In this document: in pieces, positions 28,801 to 41,500 of the stretch
Layout: every line of letters starts with the position of its first letter
Position numbering within the stretch: position 1 is the first letter of the stretch
NCBI RefSeq assembly: GCF_021018895.1
Contig: NC_079365.1
Span: 17,707,001 to 17,771,000, forward strand
Reading direction: 5' to 3'
From: Seriola aureovittata
Taxonomy: Eukaryota; Chordata; Actinopteri; Carangiformes; Carangidae
DNA length: 64,000 nt
Position numbers and translations under genes: made by a program
Notes under the pieces: model-generated
Seen by the model: only the letters and a program-made list of their open reading frames with translations
What the model was told of the DNA's origin: nothing
Database searches by the model: none

Positions 28801-29274
28801 CAGCTTTATATTTTTGATCCAAATATCATTGTAAAGACGTTTTGGCCAGAGGCCTTCCTCCAAGCGTTTACCCTGATATTTTTTGCTGCTGTATTGATTA
28901 CATCTCAAGGAGGAAAGATCGACTGGAAAAGTTTGCTGTATGTCATTAACCATGATTTTTATTACCCACAGAAAGCTGTTAGAGTGACCACCCTCATGAA
29001 GAGGCTCAGAGCGTCTGAGCAGGGTGACTCCGGTCTCACTGCAGGGTCCGCAGCTGACCCCAACACACCCGGCGGCGCTCCTGCTCTTCCAGCCGGAAGC
29101 GGCGACAGTGTTGCAGCCAGCATAAAAGCTGCTCTTAGTGAAAAGTCTCCTGACACACAGACTGCCGCCATCTCCGCGCTCGCCCCGCCAAGTGCAGCCC
29201 GACAGGACGAGCAGCCTCAGGCACGGTGCAACGGCGATGTTCCCCAAATGTTGCCACAGAGAAAGGGAGAGTAG
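25849..29274 (+). CDS. camkv: CaM kinase-like vesicle-associated pseudokinase, complete coding region
   Basis: Calmodulin-binding pseudokinase associated with neuronal vesicles and synapses in mammals. Ten coding exons: 25849-25943, 26050-26181, 26787-26861, 27019-27157, 27299-27419, 27558-27633, 27747-27883, 28003-28081, 28191-28278, 28972-29274; phases agree and give 414 residues. The start [15 protein letters not shown] matches the mammalian N-terminus, as do [37 protein letters not shown] and SGNPPFYDD. Inactivating changes: the glycine loop is absent, HRD is HRN (VHRNLK) and DFG is DFQ (SDFQLAK). A basic segment [18 protein letters not shown] at the junction of the last two exons is the likely calmodulin-binding site. 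The last exon encodes a 100-residue Ala/Pro/Ser-rich tail without the TPATDG-type repeats of mammalian CAMKV, which makes the protein shorter than the roughly 500-residue human form. An acceptor (AG at 25802-25803) precedes the start codon. Confidence 0.96.
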
Positions 29275-30545
29275 GCATCGATCAAGTAAAAGAAGAGGAC
29301 CCTTATTCGTCCAACAAGCACATGTGCAGTACAGCCAATAAATTTGGCACGATGATACCATGTCTATGCTGTTTGACTATCCCCCAGTTTGCAGAATTAT
29401 TTCACAACACCATGCACTTCATCTGTTTTTTTTTTTGCCTTCTGTACTGATTGGTCTATCGAATAGTGTTCTCCATTCTCCCTCGTTACTTTATGTACAA
29501 GTCCCTTTAAAGCTAGTTGCAAAGTACCTCTTCTGTTGTTTCCTTTTCCCTAAGAACTGCAAAAACCCATAGTGTAATTTAGTGAAATCAGCTCATCTTT
29601 ATTCATCAGCTCATTGTATATAGATGTATTTGTCTGTTTCAACAAATTGCTAGTTTTCAGCTTCAGAATTTACAATCCTGAGTTCACGTCTTGTGACTTA
29701 AAATTATGAGTTGGAAGATTTAGTAAATTGATCATACCAAGGTTTATTTCTAGAAATAAATTAAATTAATTAATAAATGAAAGAATACTTACAGCATGTA
29801 TATTTGATTTAACTCTTTAGGAACCATGCTTCAAATTGAAATACAGCTTGAGTGAATCATAAGACAATTCATAATTAAAAAGAAATGAAAATGAAAGTGA
29901 TTTTAACAATGTTGAAAACTTCAAAATTGGATGATACTTGAGTCATGTTGAAGCCAGTCTGTGAAAAAATATTTTTTAGGTGAAAGACAATGTAACAATC
30001 AGATATAGATCACAATTAATGGGTTCAGCTTGACACCCTGGCAAGATATCTTCTGGTTTATCTTCAGTGTAGTACAACTTCAGACAACTTAGAATTTTAA
30101 GGCAGCAAGAAAGCATATTTTTAAGTTAAAGTGCCTTAATATTTGTTGCAGTAATGTACTGAAATGTTTCAAAAGAAACAACTTGATTATAATTGCTTAA
30201 TGACTTCTTTGAAATGTTTTCGCTGTTTTCCTTTGCTCCTCTGTTTAGTCTTACGCTGCTGTATTGATACCTGTGTTCTGTCCTCTTCACACTTCATTTA
30301 AAACACAGAAAACTAGACTTAGAGCATTCTATGTGGAGTGATGTTTTAGCTGTTGATGTTGTGTTGTCACTTGTAATTAGTAAGTTCAGAGTTTAGAGCT
30401 GAGTCCATATACTGTACCACTATGTATATTTGCATTGTATACATGTGTATTTTTTTATTTACATGTGTATTTAGCAACATTTAGCTGAGCTAATGGGTTG
30501 CTACAACGCTTGTGAATGAATAAAATGAGCAATACTAATGCTGCT
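29275..30545 (+). other. camkv 3'UTR
   Basis: AT-rich sequence after the camkv stop. AATAAA occurs early at 29337-29342 and again at 30519-30524. The distal signal is followed by a GT/T-rich stretch near 30549-30565 and is the more convincing cleavage site, giving a 3'UTR of about 1.25 kb. No coding potential was seen. Confidence 0.5.
30519..30524 (+). terminator. Candidate camkv poly(A) signal AATAAA
   Basis: Canonical hexamer with a downstream TGTGATGTTTTTCTC element about 25 bases on. An alternative proximal signal is at 29337-29342. Confidence 0.45.
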
Positions 30546-31690
30546 GAAATTGTGATGTTTTTCTCAAGTTGTCCCTCACTGAGTTTTTTAATATTTGACA
30601 AGACCAGCCCCTCCACCAGCAACCATTTTTAGAAGAGCATTAGAGAATATATTATTTTCTATATATGTCTACTGTATATTAAAAATATATATAAAATTTA
30701 TATACTTTTACTTACTCACTTTTTTCTGTATCTCAAAAAGAAAACGGTTATATTTTTCAGAACGAATTTTGATCAACAGATATTTGATATTTCAGTGCTC
30801 AACAGAGTTACCATGCAAGGTGAAGGAAATGCCAGCACTCCCACTAGAATAGTATTGTATTTTAATATTAATATTGTAAAGGTTTCCATGCAGTATCGTT
30901 GTTAGAGAGCGTAAACCAATCAAAAAACTGCAATCATACAGGTTCATGTCGTATCAAAGAGATAGTGGTTTGATGAATCCCAAATTAAGTTCTTGCAATT
31001 CGGCCACTAAAATTTGTTTATATACAGTAAAACTGAAATATGGGGCATATGATGGTATTTTTATGGCTCCTGGGACAGACTACTTTTTTATGGCTCCTAG
31101 CAAGATAGGACATGAATCCCAGTGCCAGGGGTCAGCAATTAGGTTCAACTGTGGGCCAATTTTTTTCAGCACTGTTCCATGTGGGGCAACATAGTTTTAC
31201 AAGCACATGTGAGATGCAGACCTATATATTTTTTGTTTTTGTTTTTTTTTCCTTGGAGTGTTTTATTTGGTAGTGTTTTATTTCTTTTAATAATAAAACT
31301 GATTTATAAAACATGCTGTTTTGGATTTATAACTGAGAGCAGTGGTCATGTTTTCCATTAGTCAGTGAGTGCCAGCAGTGTTACACTGTAAAACTCAGTT
31401 GACAATAAATGACCTTGAGATTCAAATTGCAATGGTTAGGTTATCCACCCTGAATAAACAGTGGCCTGTTGACCTCTTCCATTTATGGTTGAAAGGAAAT
31501 ATAGTTGTTCTTGCTACCTTTTAAAAAAAACATATTTAACATACCTCTTTGTGCTGAAGACACTCATTATTTGTTAGAATTTGTTATTTGTTATTATTTG
31601 ATGTGACAAGATTTATTAGGTGTTCGTTAGGATTTGCATAAACCTGTTATATATCATATAACCCTGAATGACATCGAATATGCCAGTGGT
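30546..31690. other. Intergenic gap between camkv and rbm6
   Basis: About 1.1 kb of AT-rich DNA; no exon was recognised. CAGGGGTCAGCAATTAGG near 31126-31143 resembles the end of a hAT-type element, but no partner end was found. Confidence 0.4.
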
Positions 31691-31702
31691 TGTGTTTAAT
31701 AG

Positions 31703-31716
31703 CCGCTAGGAGGCAG
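31703..31716 (+). promoter_or_regulatory. CTCF-like motif upstream of rbm6
   Basis: CCGCTAGGAGGCAG matches the CTCF core CCGCNNGGNGGCAG at every fixed position. It sits just upstream of the purine-rich, CpG-containing region taken as the rbm6 5' end. Occupancy is inferred. Confidence 0.5.
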
Positions 31717-32100
31717 TGATTGACCCTTCTGCCTCTTGTGCGTCGTACAAAGAAGAAGAAGAAGATCCGTCTCCGCTGCAGCAACAGAAGAAGAAGCTTC
31801 GTCTCCATTTTTCATCAGTTTGTTGAAGCCAAGCCATCGACGACCTAGAAGACAACCCTCCGCAATATCGATACTGTACTCGAAGAACAAGCAAAGTGGG
31901 TCCTAAAAACAATATTTACGGTGAAATATATTGTCCGTGAAGTGTTATGTATTTAAAAGGACGCTGTTGGAAACCAACGCAAAGCAGCGTCTTTTTTAAC
32001 GTTAATCTTAGCCAAGATACGCTAGCTCCGATACGGTCACCCTTTGAATGGTGTCGTCGGATAAAAAGGTCTTTATCTCGCCAATTTAATTACACTAACA
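31717..32100 (+). promoter_or_regulatory. Probable rbm6 promoter and 5' untranslated region
   Basis: Local rise in CpG and in GAAGAAGAAG-type purine repeats between the camkv poly(A) region and the first rbm6 coding exon. No TATA box stands out, as is usual for a housekeeping-type gene. The first-exon donor cannot be fixed: GCAAAGTGGGT near 31894 and TACGGTGAAA near 31918 are both weak. Confidence 0.3.
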
Positions 32101-32544
32101 TTGCCAATTTAAGGCGGTTGTTCTCTTGGATACCTTTGTTGGTTGCAGTGCTGTCATTTACAACACTCAAGTTCTTTGTTTATGTTGTGGCGTAGATTAT
32201 TTGGGCCTAGTGATGGCTATATTTAGCGGGCCACTCTTCAGTGGGCCAGCATTAGCAAGCACACCGCCCAGATTGGTTACTTGCCCCTGGTTTGACGTAT
32301 GCATCCGTCAAATATGAAATAATACACTCGCCGACAAACCTTTATAATCCATTATATTTATTTGGCTATGTGCTCAAAGATCTTTAATCACTCTAATTTA
32401 GGGTTAGGATTTTTTTGTCTTGATTTTTGTAAGTTTGGCTAAAAAGGCTATGCCAGCCATGCCAAGTCAAAAGTGGTGACTTCATTTACCGTATTATGAT
32501 GCAAACCTTTAACTTTGCTTCTAGATAAGATACTGACTGCAGAC

Positions 32545-35500
32545 ATGTGGGATGGGCCGGGGCCAGGGCAAGGACCACGGGGAGGACCACCCTTTCGGTA
32601 AGCATCATTTAGTCATAGGTTCAGATTTAAGAGAAACCTAACCAGTCCAGTAACTGTACTTTTGCCTTTGCTGTTCACTAGGGGTGTGCAATATGGCTAA
32701 AATCTGCTAGCAGAGTATATATGTTATTTGATAATGTGATATTGATTGCTGCCACGAAGTAGTGCATTTTCTGGTGATACTATTATTTTAACTTTTTGAA
32801 ACATTTAATGTCTCTCTCAAAATTGTATCACATTTCTGCATTTGATGACTCCACTCCTTTTTCTGTTCATGGCAAAATCTGACAGATAAATTAGATACAT
32901 TTCTATTGTTGCACAGTATATGTACTGCCCATCCCTTCTGTACACTTATGTTGATTGGTTGGGCAATTTTGAAAAGTAATAGTTCTCCCCTCCATATTGA
33001 TTTGTTGAAAGCTTTGTTCTTTGGCTATGTGCACATCAAAAAAATCAGAAGCCTAATATATTAACATATATTCCAGTGGTGATCATCGTGGAGAAATGTT
33101 TGGGGGCAGAGATCGATCCATGCCTGATTACAGAGGTAGAGATGGGATGAACATGGGTTCCATGGGTCATATGGGCCCAAGACCTCTAGATGTACCACCT
33201 ATGGACATGAGGAGGATGGATGGACCACCCATGAGGGGGCGTGATATGGACCCACGTGAAATGCGAGGTAGAGAGCCAAACAGAGATTTCTTCAGACCTG
33301 GAGAAGAGCCAGACTTCAGCCTTAGAAGGCATTATGAAATTGCCATCAGAGACAAACTGATGAATTCTTCTGGTTTCCCGGGACCAGGCAGGAACTCAGG
33401 AGACATGGGTGGGAGGGGTATGCCACCAAGGGATCCAAACAGCAAATTTATAGACACGAGAGACAGAGAGTCGTTTCATTACAACACACCACGGTTCAAT
33501 AACCCCAATATTGATGGAAGAAGAGGGTTTCCTGCAGACCGAATGGAGAGAAATGACGGATTTAGGGACATGCGTGAACGGCCTCCAATGGGCATCGGTG
33601 ACAATGATCGCTATGATATGGACTTACCTCCACGTGAAAGGAGAATGATGGACACTGACAGACGAGGAGGGCCTCCATTCAATCCAAGAGGTGGATTTGA
33701 TTCTGATATGGATTTCAGAAATCGTCCTGGACCATCAGCTGAATTAAGAGGTAGAGACCGATCACCCTTAAGATTTGGAAATAGTGATATCCCTCCAATG
33801 GACAGGGCAAGGCCAGACATGCCTTCAGATGTTGCTGGCCCTCATAGATCAGAGTTTATGGGTCCAGAAGACGGTCTCAGAGAGAGAGAGTATCGAGATT
33901 CAAGTGACAGTCCCCTTGTGGATTATCGGAGTGGTGAAGAGATGACTCTTGCAGAAGAATGGAAGAACCGTCGAAAGGACAAAAACCCTTTCTTAAACAT
34001 GGGTAAAGGTATGGGAGGTGTACCTGAACCCAGCTTCCCTGTAGGTTTCGGCAGAGATGTGAATGTTAGAGATCCACCACCGTTTCAGGAAAGGGATAGG
34101 CCACCTGTTGAATTCCCAAGGAAAGATGTTGGCTTTCCTCATGGTGACCACTTTTCTGCTATTGACCTACCACCAATTGGCAACAAAGGTCCACAAGATC
34201 ACCCGCCTCCAGAAATAAGTCCTCTTACTGGCCCTCTTGGTAGAGAAAATGAGAGTAAACATTGGCTTGGAGAAAGGGACCCAAAGCATAATCAGAATAA
34301 ATCGCATCATGATGAAAGGCCACCTTACCATCAAGAGAAGAATCAGCCTGCACGCGAGCTGCAGGAGACAAATGATTGTTTTACAGGGTTGAAAAACATC
34401 CCGCACAATCAAGGACCTGTCAGGGGAAAGATGGGGGTGGAACGTGATTTCCAAAACAGCAGCACTGGGCAGGCGAGAGACCAAGACTACAGAGACATTG
34501 ATTACAGAACAGGGTCCGGGAGGGCTTTTGATTACAAACGCGAGGAGCTTCAGCCAGCGGAGAAACTCATCAAAGAATCGAAACCAATCACACCTTCAAA
34601 ATTTAGTGAGTCTGGTTCTCAGGTATGTGTTTTTTTTTTTTTTTCCCATTAGTACTTGTTTAAAATTATATTTTCATTTTTGTAATATGTTGATTTTTCA
34701 TAACCATAATTTTAATCAATATCTGAAAGGATCAAGATTACAGAAGTGCATCAGTGGAGGACAAAGTTTCCAATACAATATCCATTATTGGTATTCCAAA
34801 GACTGCCACAATGGAGCAGGTATTTATCAAACAGAAAAGCAACTTTCTTTTACCAGACTGTGTTGGTAGTACTTTGCATAGACATCCATTGTATAACTCA
34901 CTTGGTTTGATATTTTGTTTTGCAGATTCTTGGTGCCTTTGTAGTCCGTGATGGTGTGCCAATGCAGGGGATGAAAATCAAAAATGTTGTGCCAGGTAAG
35001 AAAGAAATGTTTCTTTTTGGAACTGTTTGGGGCAGTCGATCGCTACCATGTCCCACGATGTTTCGCTTTTCACGACATTCGAACCTCCGCATTCTTTCTT
35101 TTTTATGAACTTGGTTGCTTTTGTTGTTGCTGGTCTGTGTGAACTTGTTCAGAAAGAAGGGGGAGGGGGTTCTCTTATGCCATGACAATGTGGGGTCATG
35201 GTCAGTAAATGGAGGATTTATCAAGGATTCAACATTAGGAGCTTCGGAGAGTGATAGTCAATGTTGGTCACAAAATATCTGTGACAAGTGACTCACTGAA
35301 TGTGTCCTTCAGGGACAGTTTATCTAAGTTCTTTGATCGAAAAAAGAATGTCAACAAACCTGAAATGGAAACTGCCTTGTAAGTGCTTTGTTCATCCTGC
35401 TGATCTAAACATCTGCTTTAGAGTGAAATTTTTCCTTAATGGATCGCTGTACATGTGATTTATATATGATGCCAAGCTTTCTTGTGGAGATTATTATGTC

Positions 35501-38500
35501 TCAAAAGCCTTTTTTAATTTTGTATAAATATATCAAAACATCATCACAGAAAGATATTAGGTGTCTTACTTTATTGGATATAAACATAAATGGTAAATAT
35601 TTCTGTGTCCATGGTGCACACCATGCAGTCGTTCACTGCCACTGGTCCGGATTATCTGTCTGTTAAGGCATGGCTCTATCAGAGCCTTTCATGGCAAAGT
35701 CTGATATGACACCAGTCATCAGAAGACTGAATAGAAAAAAAGCATAAACAAAATGTGTGCTGTCCTGAAAAGGTATGTGTGTCGGTAAAGGTGAAAACAT
35801 TCGCTCACTGATTCTCGATGTATTGACGAACTGCTTTCTTTTATGTTTTAGTGGGTGACTGTCATTACTGGCATTGACTAACAAAAACCCATCTGTATTT
35901 CAAATGCTGTCCCCAGGTTACAGCTACGATACGGCCTATGTGGAGTTTTTAAACCTCGAGGATGCAGTCCACTTCATGGAGTCCAACAAGGTGGCCCATC
36001 CTCGTCACTCTACGAAGGCCGTCTCTCCCATCAGGATTACGAGGGGTTGAGAGGGCATTTAGTAGATGGGGGAGGGAGAGAATCTGGGAACCTGGGGTTG
36101 CTATTACTTTCAATTTACTTTGGTTAAGGAGATGAAGGTGTCCGTTGTTGACATTTTTAGATACTAATGTCTAAAGCCTCAGCAATTAGTCCTAATAATA
36201 TATTAAATATTATTATTTACTCATAAAGCCATGTTAGAACTTCAGTACTTGTTAAGCACATAAAAAATTATTAAAACTTTCAACTGTATATGTGCACAGG
36301 TAGACATAAATAGGTTTCCTTCTCATTGTTTGCTGACCCTCCTAGCCCTAAATTTTCTAAATCAATCCCAAACTGCCTAACTGGAATAAATGTAACTAGA
36401 AAATACAGATGTGTAGGGAAACAAAACAGTCCTCACGTTGGGAGTTTTTAATACCTGCGAGGTTTTAAAATTTAAGGAAGATTTAATGATATAGACAATG
36501 AAGGTTCCGTACTTAGCCACCATTTCCTATGTTGTGATTTAGTCTTCGAAAAGAATTATCGAAGGGAATTATTATCGCTTGATCTCACTTTCTGCTTTCT
36601 GCGCCTTGTGAAGAAGTTGTTGAGGATGCAATTTCAGATTTGAACACTTTGCTTACCAATGCTTTAGTGGGCCTTGAGATATAAAACAGGCCTGAGGTAA
36701 GCGAAAACGCTAGTTGGTGGGGAGCAGATCAAAACACGGCATAATGGTATTTTATCATGGCAGCAGTTATTTTAGCTGTAGTCATGACGATGACAGTTAC
36801 GAAATACTCTACCAGGATAATTGATTGGCCAGTGTAGTGCCTTGCTGGAGGATGTCTCGTTGCTTTCTGGCAAAATTTAAACCGGGTTCAACTTTTTTTG
36901 CTGGTCAACGAAGTGTTTTTTTTGCTGGAGGTTTGCGGTGGCGTCCCCACTGTCACTGAACTGGTCTCCTTCAAATGAATGAGGGGGGCTATGTTTTCAC
37001 GCAGGACTAAAGTTTGTTTGAATGCAGCTGTATTACTGAGAAACAGACTGTTACGAAGTTACTCTTAACATACAGTACATATTCTTCTCTGCTCACTTTG
37101 CAAGAGAAGATTACCATTTTTTAGATTAGAAAATTATGAAATTATTTTTTTCAATAATAATCCCAGGACAGGTAAAGCATTGTAGTGATCACATCTTTTG
37201 TATAATTTACTCAGCCGTACACAGGTCTACAATACCTCTGAGGGCTTTTTGATTCGCTACCAGCGTGACTCTATGGATAGCAATGGTAGCTGATCTGTCA
37301 AGTCAGTTGGGCCTCCACTTTGGTGAAAGCTAAAATATCTCAACAACCATTGAACGCACTGCCATGGAAGTCTGTACACGCATGTCATTGTGCCCCAGAG
37401 GAAGATCCCTGCTCTCTTGGTGATCCCCTGACTTTTCCATTAGTGACATTATGAGGTTGACTTTTTAATTTTTTTGTGAAATGTCTCAACAACTTTTGGA
37501 TGGATTGTCATCAGATTTGGTACAAATAATTATGGTGCACAGAGGATCAATCCCTAAAGTCTTTGGTGATCCCCTGACTTTCCTTCTAGAGCCACCAGCA
37601 GGTCAAAATTTGAACTCGGCCAGTGAAAGATGTCTACATCTACTCCGTGGATTGGTACAGATTTTGATGCGGATACCCATTGGATAAATCTTAATGACTT
37701 TGGCGATCCCCTGGCTTTTCTTCTTGCACCACCATGAGGCTGACAATTGTGGTTCAGAAGGGAAATTGCTCTGCAACTGTTGGATGGATAATTTGAGATG
37801 TGGTATAGACATTAGTCGTTTTTGTGAATATTTCAGTTTGTTCAGTTCTTTGGGTTTCTGGTCTAACAATTTGATTTTCTTTACATCAAGCATTACAGCT
37901 TCACATAACTTCTAGTGTGGCTGCAGACTCCCATTCTTGTTGTCTTCCAGTTTCTGTGGCAAAATTCTTTTCCTAGTTCAAGGCGTTTTCAGTCATCTGT
38001 GACTCTCTTCCCTGAGAGTCCTTATCCTCTTGATGGTATTCTCTTGAACTTGTCAGTGAATTGTGCCCACTGGGATTTCAGCTTTCTTTGGATTTCTCTG
38101 AGGATTTTATGAATGACGTTTTCATCTTGACAAATGAACAAGTCTTCAGCACTGGCCTGAATTGCTGTGGTTTGATCATATCTCAAATTGATCTTATCTA
38201 TTGCCTTTATCTTTTTGTAAATGGGATCAGTTGGATTGTTGCTGAAATGTGTAGCATCTGGCTCTGATATTTCTCTTAGTAGACCGGTTGATTGTATACT
38301 TTTTTTTTTTTTTTTTTCACTACTTATTTCTGTGTATGTACTGCAGCAATTAATTTTTTGCGTCCTCAGATTTTAATGCCCACTTTGAAACTATCATGAG
38401 CAGTAAAAGATGGCTTTAGCTTTGGTTTTTTGAAATGCTTTGGGACCAAGATAGCAGATTGTGTGTCTGGGGAATGAGCACGTGTATGGTTTTTGATGGT

Positions 38501-41500
38501 TAATTCCATTTTGTGCGAATGAGATCGTCTTTGGAATGGACAGGCACAACTTACATCAGAATTATGGCTGTTTAACACAGTACTATCAATTTGCATAGTA
38601 CATTTAGACATGCCATGAGGTTCTGGGTCATCTTCCTCTAAACAAATGCAGTCTAGTGTTGGGAATGGGGTGTTTACGATTGGAACTGTTTGGATTGTAC
38701 ACCTCACCTGCTGAGCGTTTGGTTCTCATTTGCACTTCAAAGTTCTGTTGGTTTCGTTTTGATATTTTTCTGTGGATATGAGTCATCCTTGTACAAGAGT
38801 GCGGTGTATTTGTAATAGAGCTGATTGAAAAGAAAATGAATCGGCAACTATTTAGATGACTGATCTTGTCAGTCATGTTTCAAGCAAAAATACCAAACAT
38901 TCCCTATTTCAAGCTTTTTCAGATATGGAGGTTTGCTGCTTTTCTTTGTTTTGTCTGATAGTGAGCTGCATATCTTTGGGTTTTGGTCGGACAAAACAAG
39001 AACATTTTATGGACAAAATGATTACTTGATTTATTGACAGAATAGACCGCAGATTAATAGGTAATGAAAATAATCCTTAGCTGCAGCCCTAATTTGAGGT
39101 TCCCTCGAAACTATTTAATGTAGTATTGGGGCAAATGGCCTGTGTGAAGCATGATCCTGGACCTGAGTTTTGCACACCACCATTACTGTTGGTCCATTTT
39201 ATCCTCGGCAGTGAAGAGGAGGGCTAAACCTGCCACAGTGCATGTCATTGATATTACTTTAGGTATGAGTCACCAGTGTCCTTTAATGCTGATTGATCTT
39301 TTCTGTTCTTCTTTCAGGGATCCCTAAAGGTTGGCACTAGAACGGCGACCATGAAATTCATCAAGCCAGACGAATGTGAAAAAAGGGTTCATGTGAGTGT
39401 AGTGAGAGAAAATGACTGTTTGTTTTCTTCAACAGATTTTGTACCATAAATTCTCACATTAAATACAATATATTAGATATAATTAAATGCACTATAAAAC
39501 CAATTTACCTGTATTATAACAGCTCTTATAATAAATTTGGCAGAATTCCACGGCCTTATTTTAGTATAACATTGTTATACCACTGTGTTGCTCTGAGTTT
39601 CTCTCTCTAACAGAAATACTAGTATTAGTTGATCACTCATTAATTCTCATTAGCCATTCTTTATGATAAAATAAACAGAACAAGCAAATCTGAACATTCA
39701 TTGAAGGTGATTCCACAGATTATAATGGAGGAACTGTTAACATCAAACACTGGTAGCAAAAAATTAAAAGGGCAAATTGGAACTGAGCAGAAAACAGGCT
39801 TCTCAATAGAATTAAGTAAAATATATGTCCTTACAAAATAAGGGAAAGCAGAAATAAAGGGTTGTTCTCTCTAATCATGGCCTGGCCTAGATATAGGCCT
39901 AACCACTGTTTTGTACCATGTACAGTATCCTTTCACCATATTATTTACCCCACCATAGTTTAACAGTAATAAAAATACCCCTTCCTTCCGATCTCTGTGA
40001 ATTAGGAATCAAATCACAAAATACCTCAACTCCAGGAGCCCCAGTTGCCCAGACCAGATGAACCTTCAAAGGAACTGAAGACTAACCTGAATGGGTCCAA
40101 CCCAAAAGCTCCTATGGAGCCGTTGTCCCACGGCCTGTGGCAGCGTAGCTCTGACCTGACCCCAGAGGCATGGCAGCAGCAGGTGGACCAACAGCTCCAA
40201 CAGCAAGAGACCGAGCAGCAGCCAGAGTCCTGGGGCAACCGCAACCTTCCTCATCACAGTTCACACCAATCTGACTCGGTCTTTAAAGACAGTAAAAGTA
40301 TGTTGACTTAAACTCCTTGCTCTTTTTAGCGCCAAATGTTAGAAATTCCTTGGCTGTTGTAATTCATACCTGAGAGGAGTTAACAGCATTTTCTCCTTTT
40401 CTCTCTGTACAGCCATGATAATAAAGAACGTGAAGCCCACCACCACAGTAGAGACTATCCTGAAAGCCTTGGATCCCTTTGCATATCTGGATGAAAGAAA
40501 TGTCCGTCTAGTGAAGGCAAAGCCACCTGGAGCAAAGTGCTTCTGCTTTGTTGACATGGACTCCCATGAGGTGCATAACAATAATTATGAACCCAGTTTG
40601 CTCCTGTCAATAATTTCGTGCTCCACCAGAGTTTGCAATTACCATCTTTGTAAATTGTTTTCCTGTAATTTTCAAGCATTCATCACAGTGTCTTCTTTTG
40701 TAGCAAGTGACACGTCTGGTTGAGCTCCTCACTAAACCCAGACCCCTTTATATTGATGGAGTCAGAGTTTATGCCGAGGTTGCAAAACCTTTGAAGAACC
40801 AAAAGTAAGTCCCCATGTTGCCAGGTTTTTTCTATCACCGTCTCTAGTTGAAAAATCCCATTTCATTTGTTCCTGATGATTTTCTGTCTGTTTCAGTTTC
40901 AGAAGAGATTTTGATAAACCAAACAGTTCTATTCTCGGGTATCCACCTGAGGCCAGCTTGATAGGGGTAAGTTGTGCTCGTCATTGTATTGCTCCAATAT
41001 AAAAATACTAAAAAGAAGATAATGGTCAGAGTGCTCAAATTACCGTTTTTTTTTTTTTGGTTCTATTTTGCTGTGGCATTTCAGCAACAGCAGCAGCATT
41101 TCCCACAACCTCCACAGTTCTTGCAACCCCTGCAGCCACCTGCTGGTGCTCCTGCTGTTATGCAAGGTGAGACTTCAACAAACGCACAGTCAAATATCTT
41201 GCTCCCCATGGACAGTTTATTATTACTAAACTTTTATGGAATAAAATTGCATAAATTGCTCTCTAATAGTCTCTCATATTTTTCTCACCAGGTGATTTGT
41301 TGACTGGCACTAATCCCCCTCTGTCGTCTGACCCCATCATTAGCCAGGTAGGTTATGAAGCAAAAAAGCAAAGATGAGATACCTTGTGTAGTTAACTGCC
41401 TAGCTTTGAGAAATATCCTTTAACACCTCATAGGGAGTTGGCTACTGTGAGACTCCAACCGTTGACCCTTCATTCCATGCTGGTGGACCCAATGTGCCTA

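Noticed and set aside
28789..29361. A 190-residue minus-strand open frame, one of the longest in the window.
   Set aside because: It is antisense to the last camkv exon, whose GC-rich composition keeps the opposite strand open; no domain is visible.
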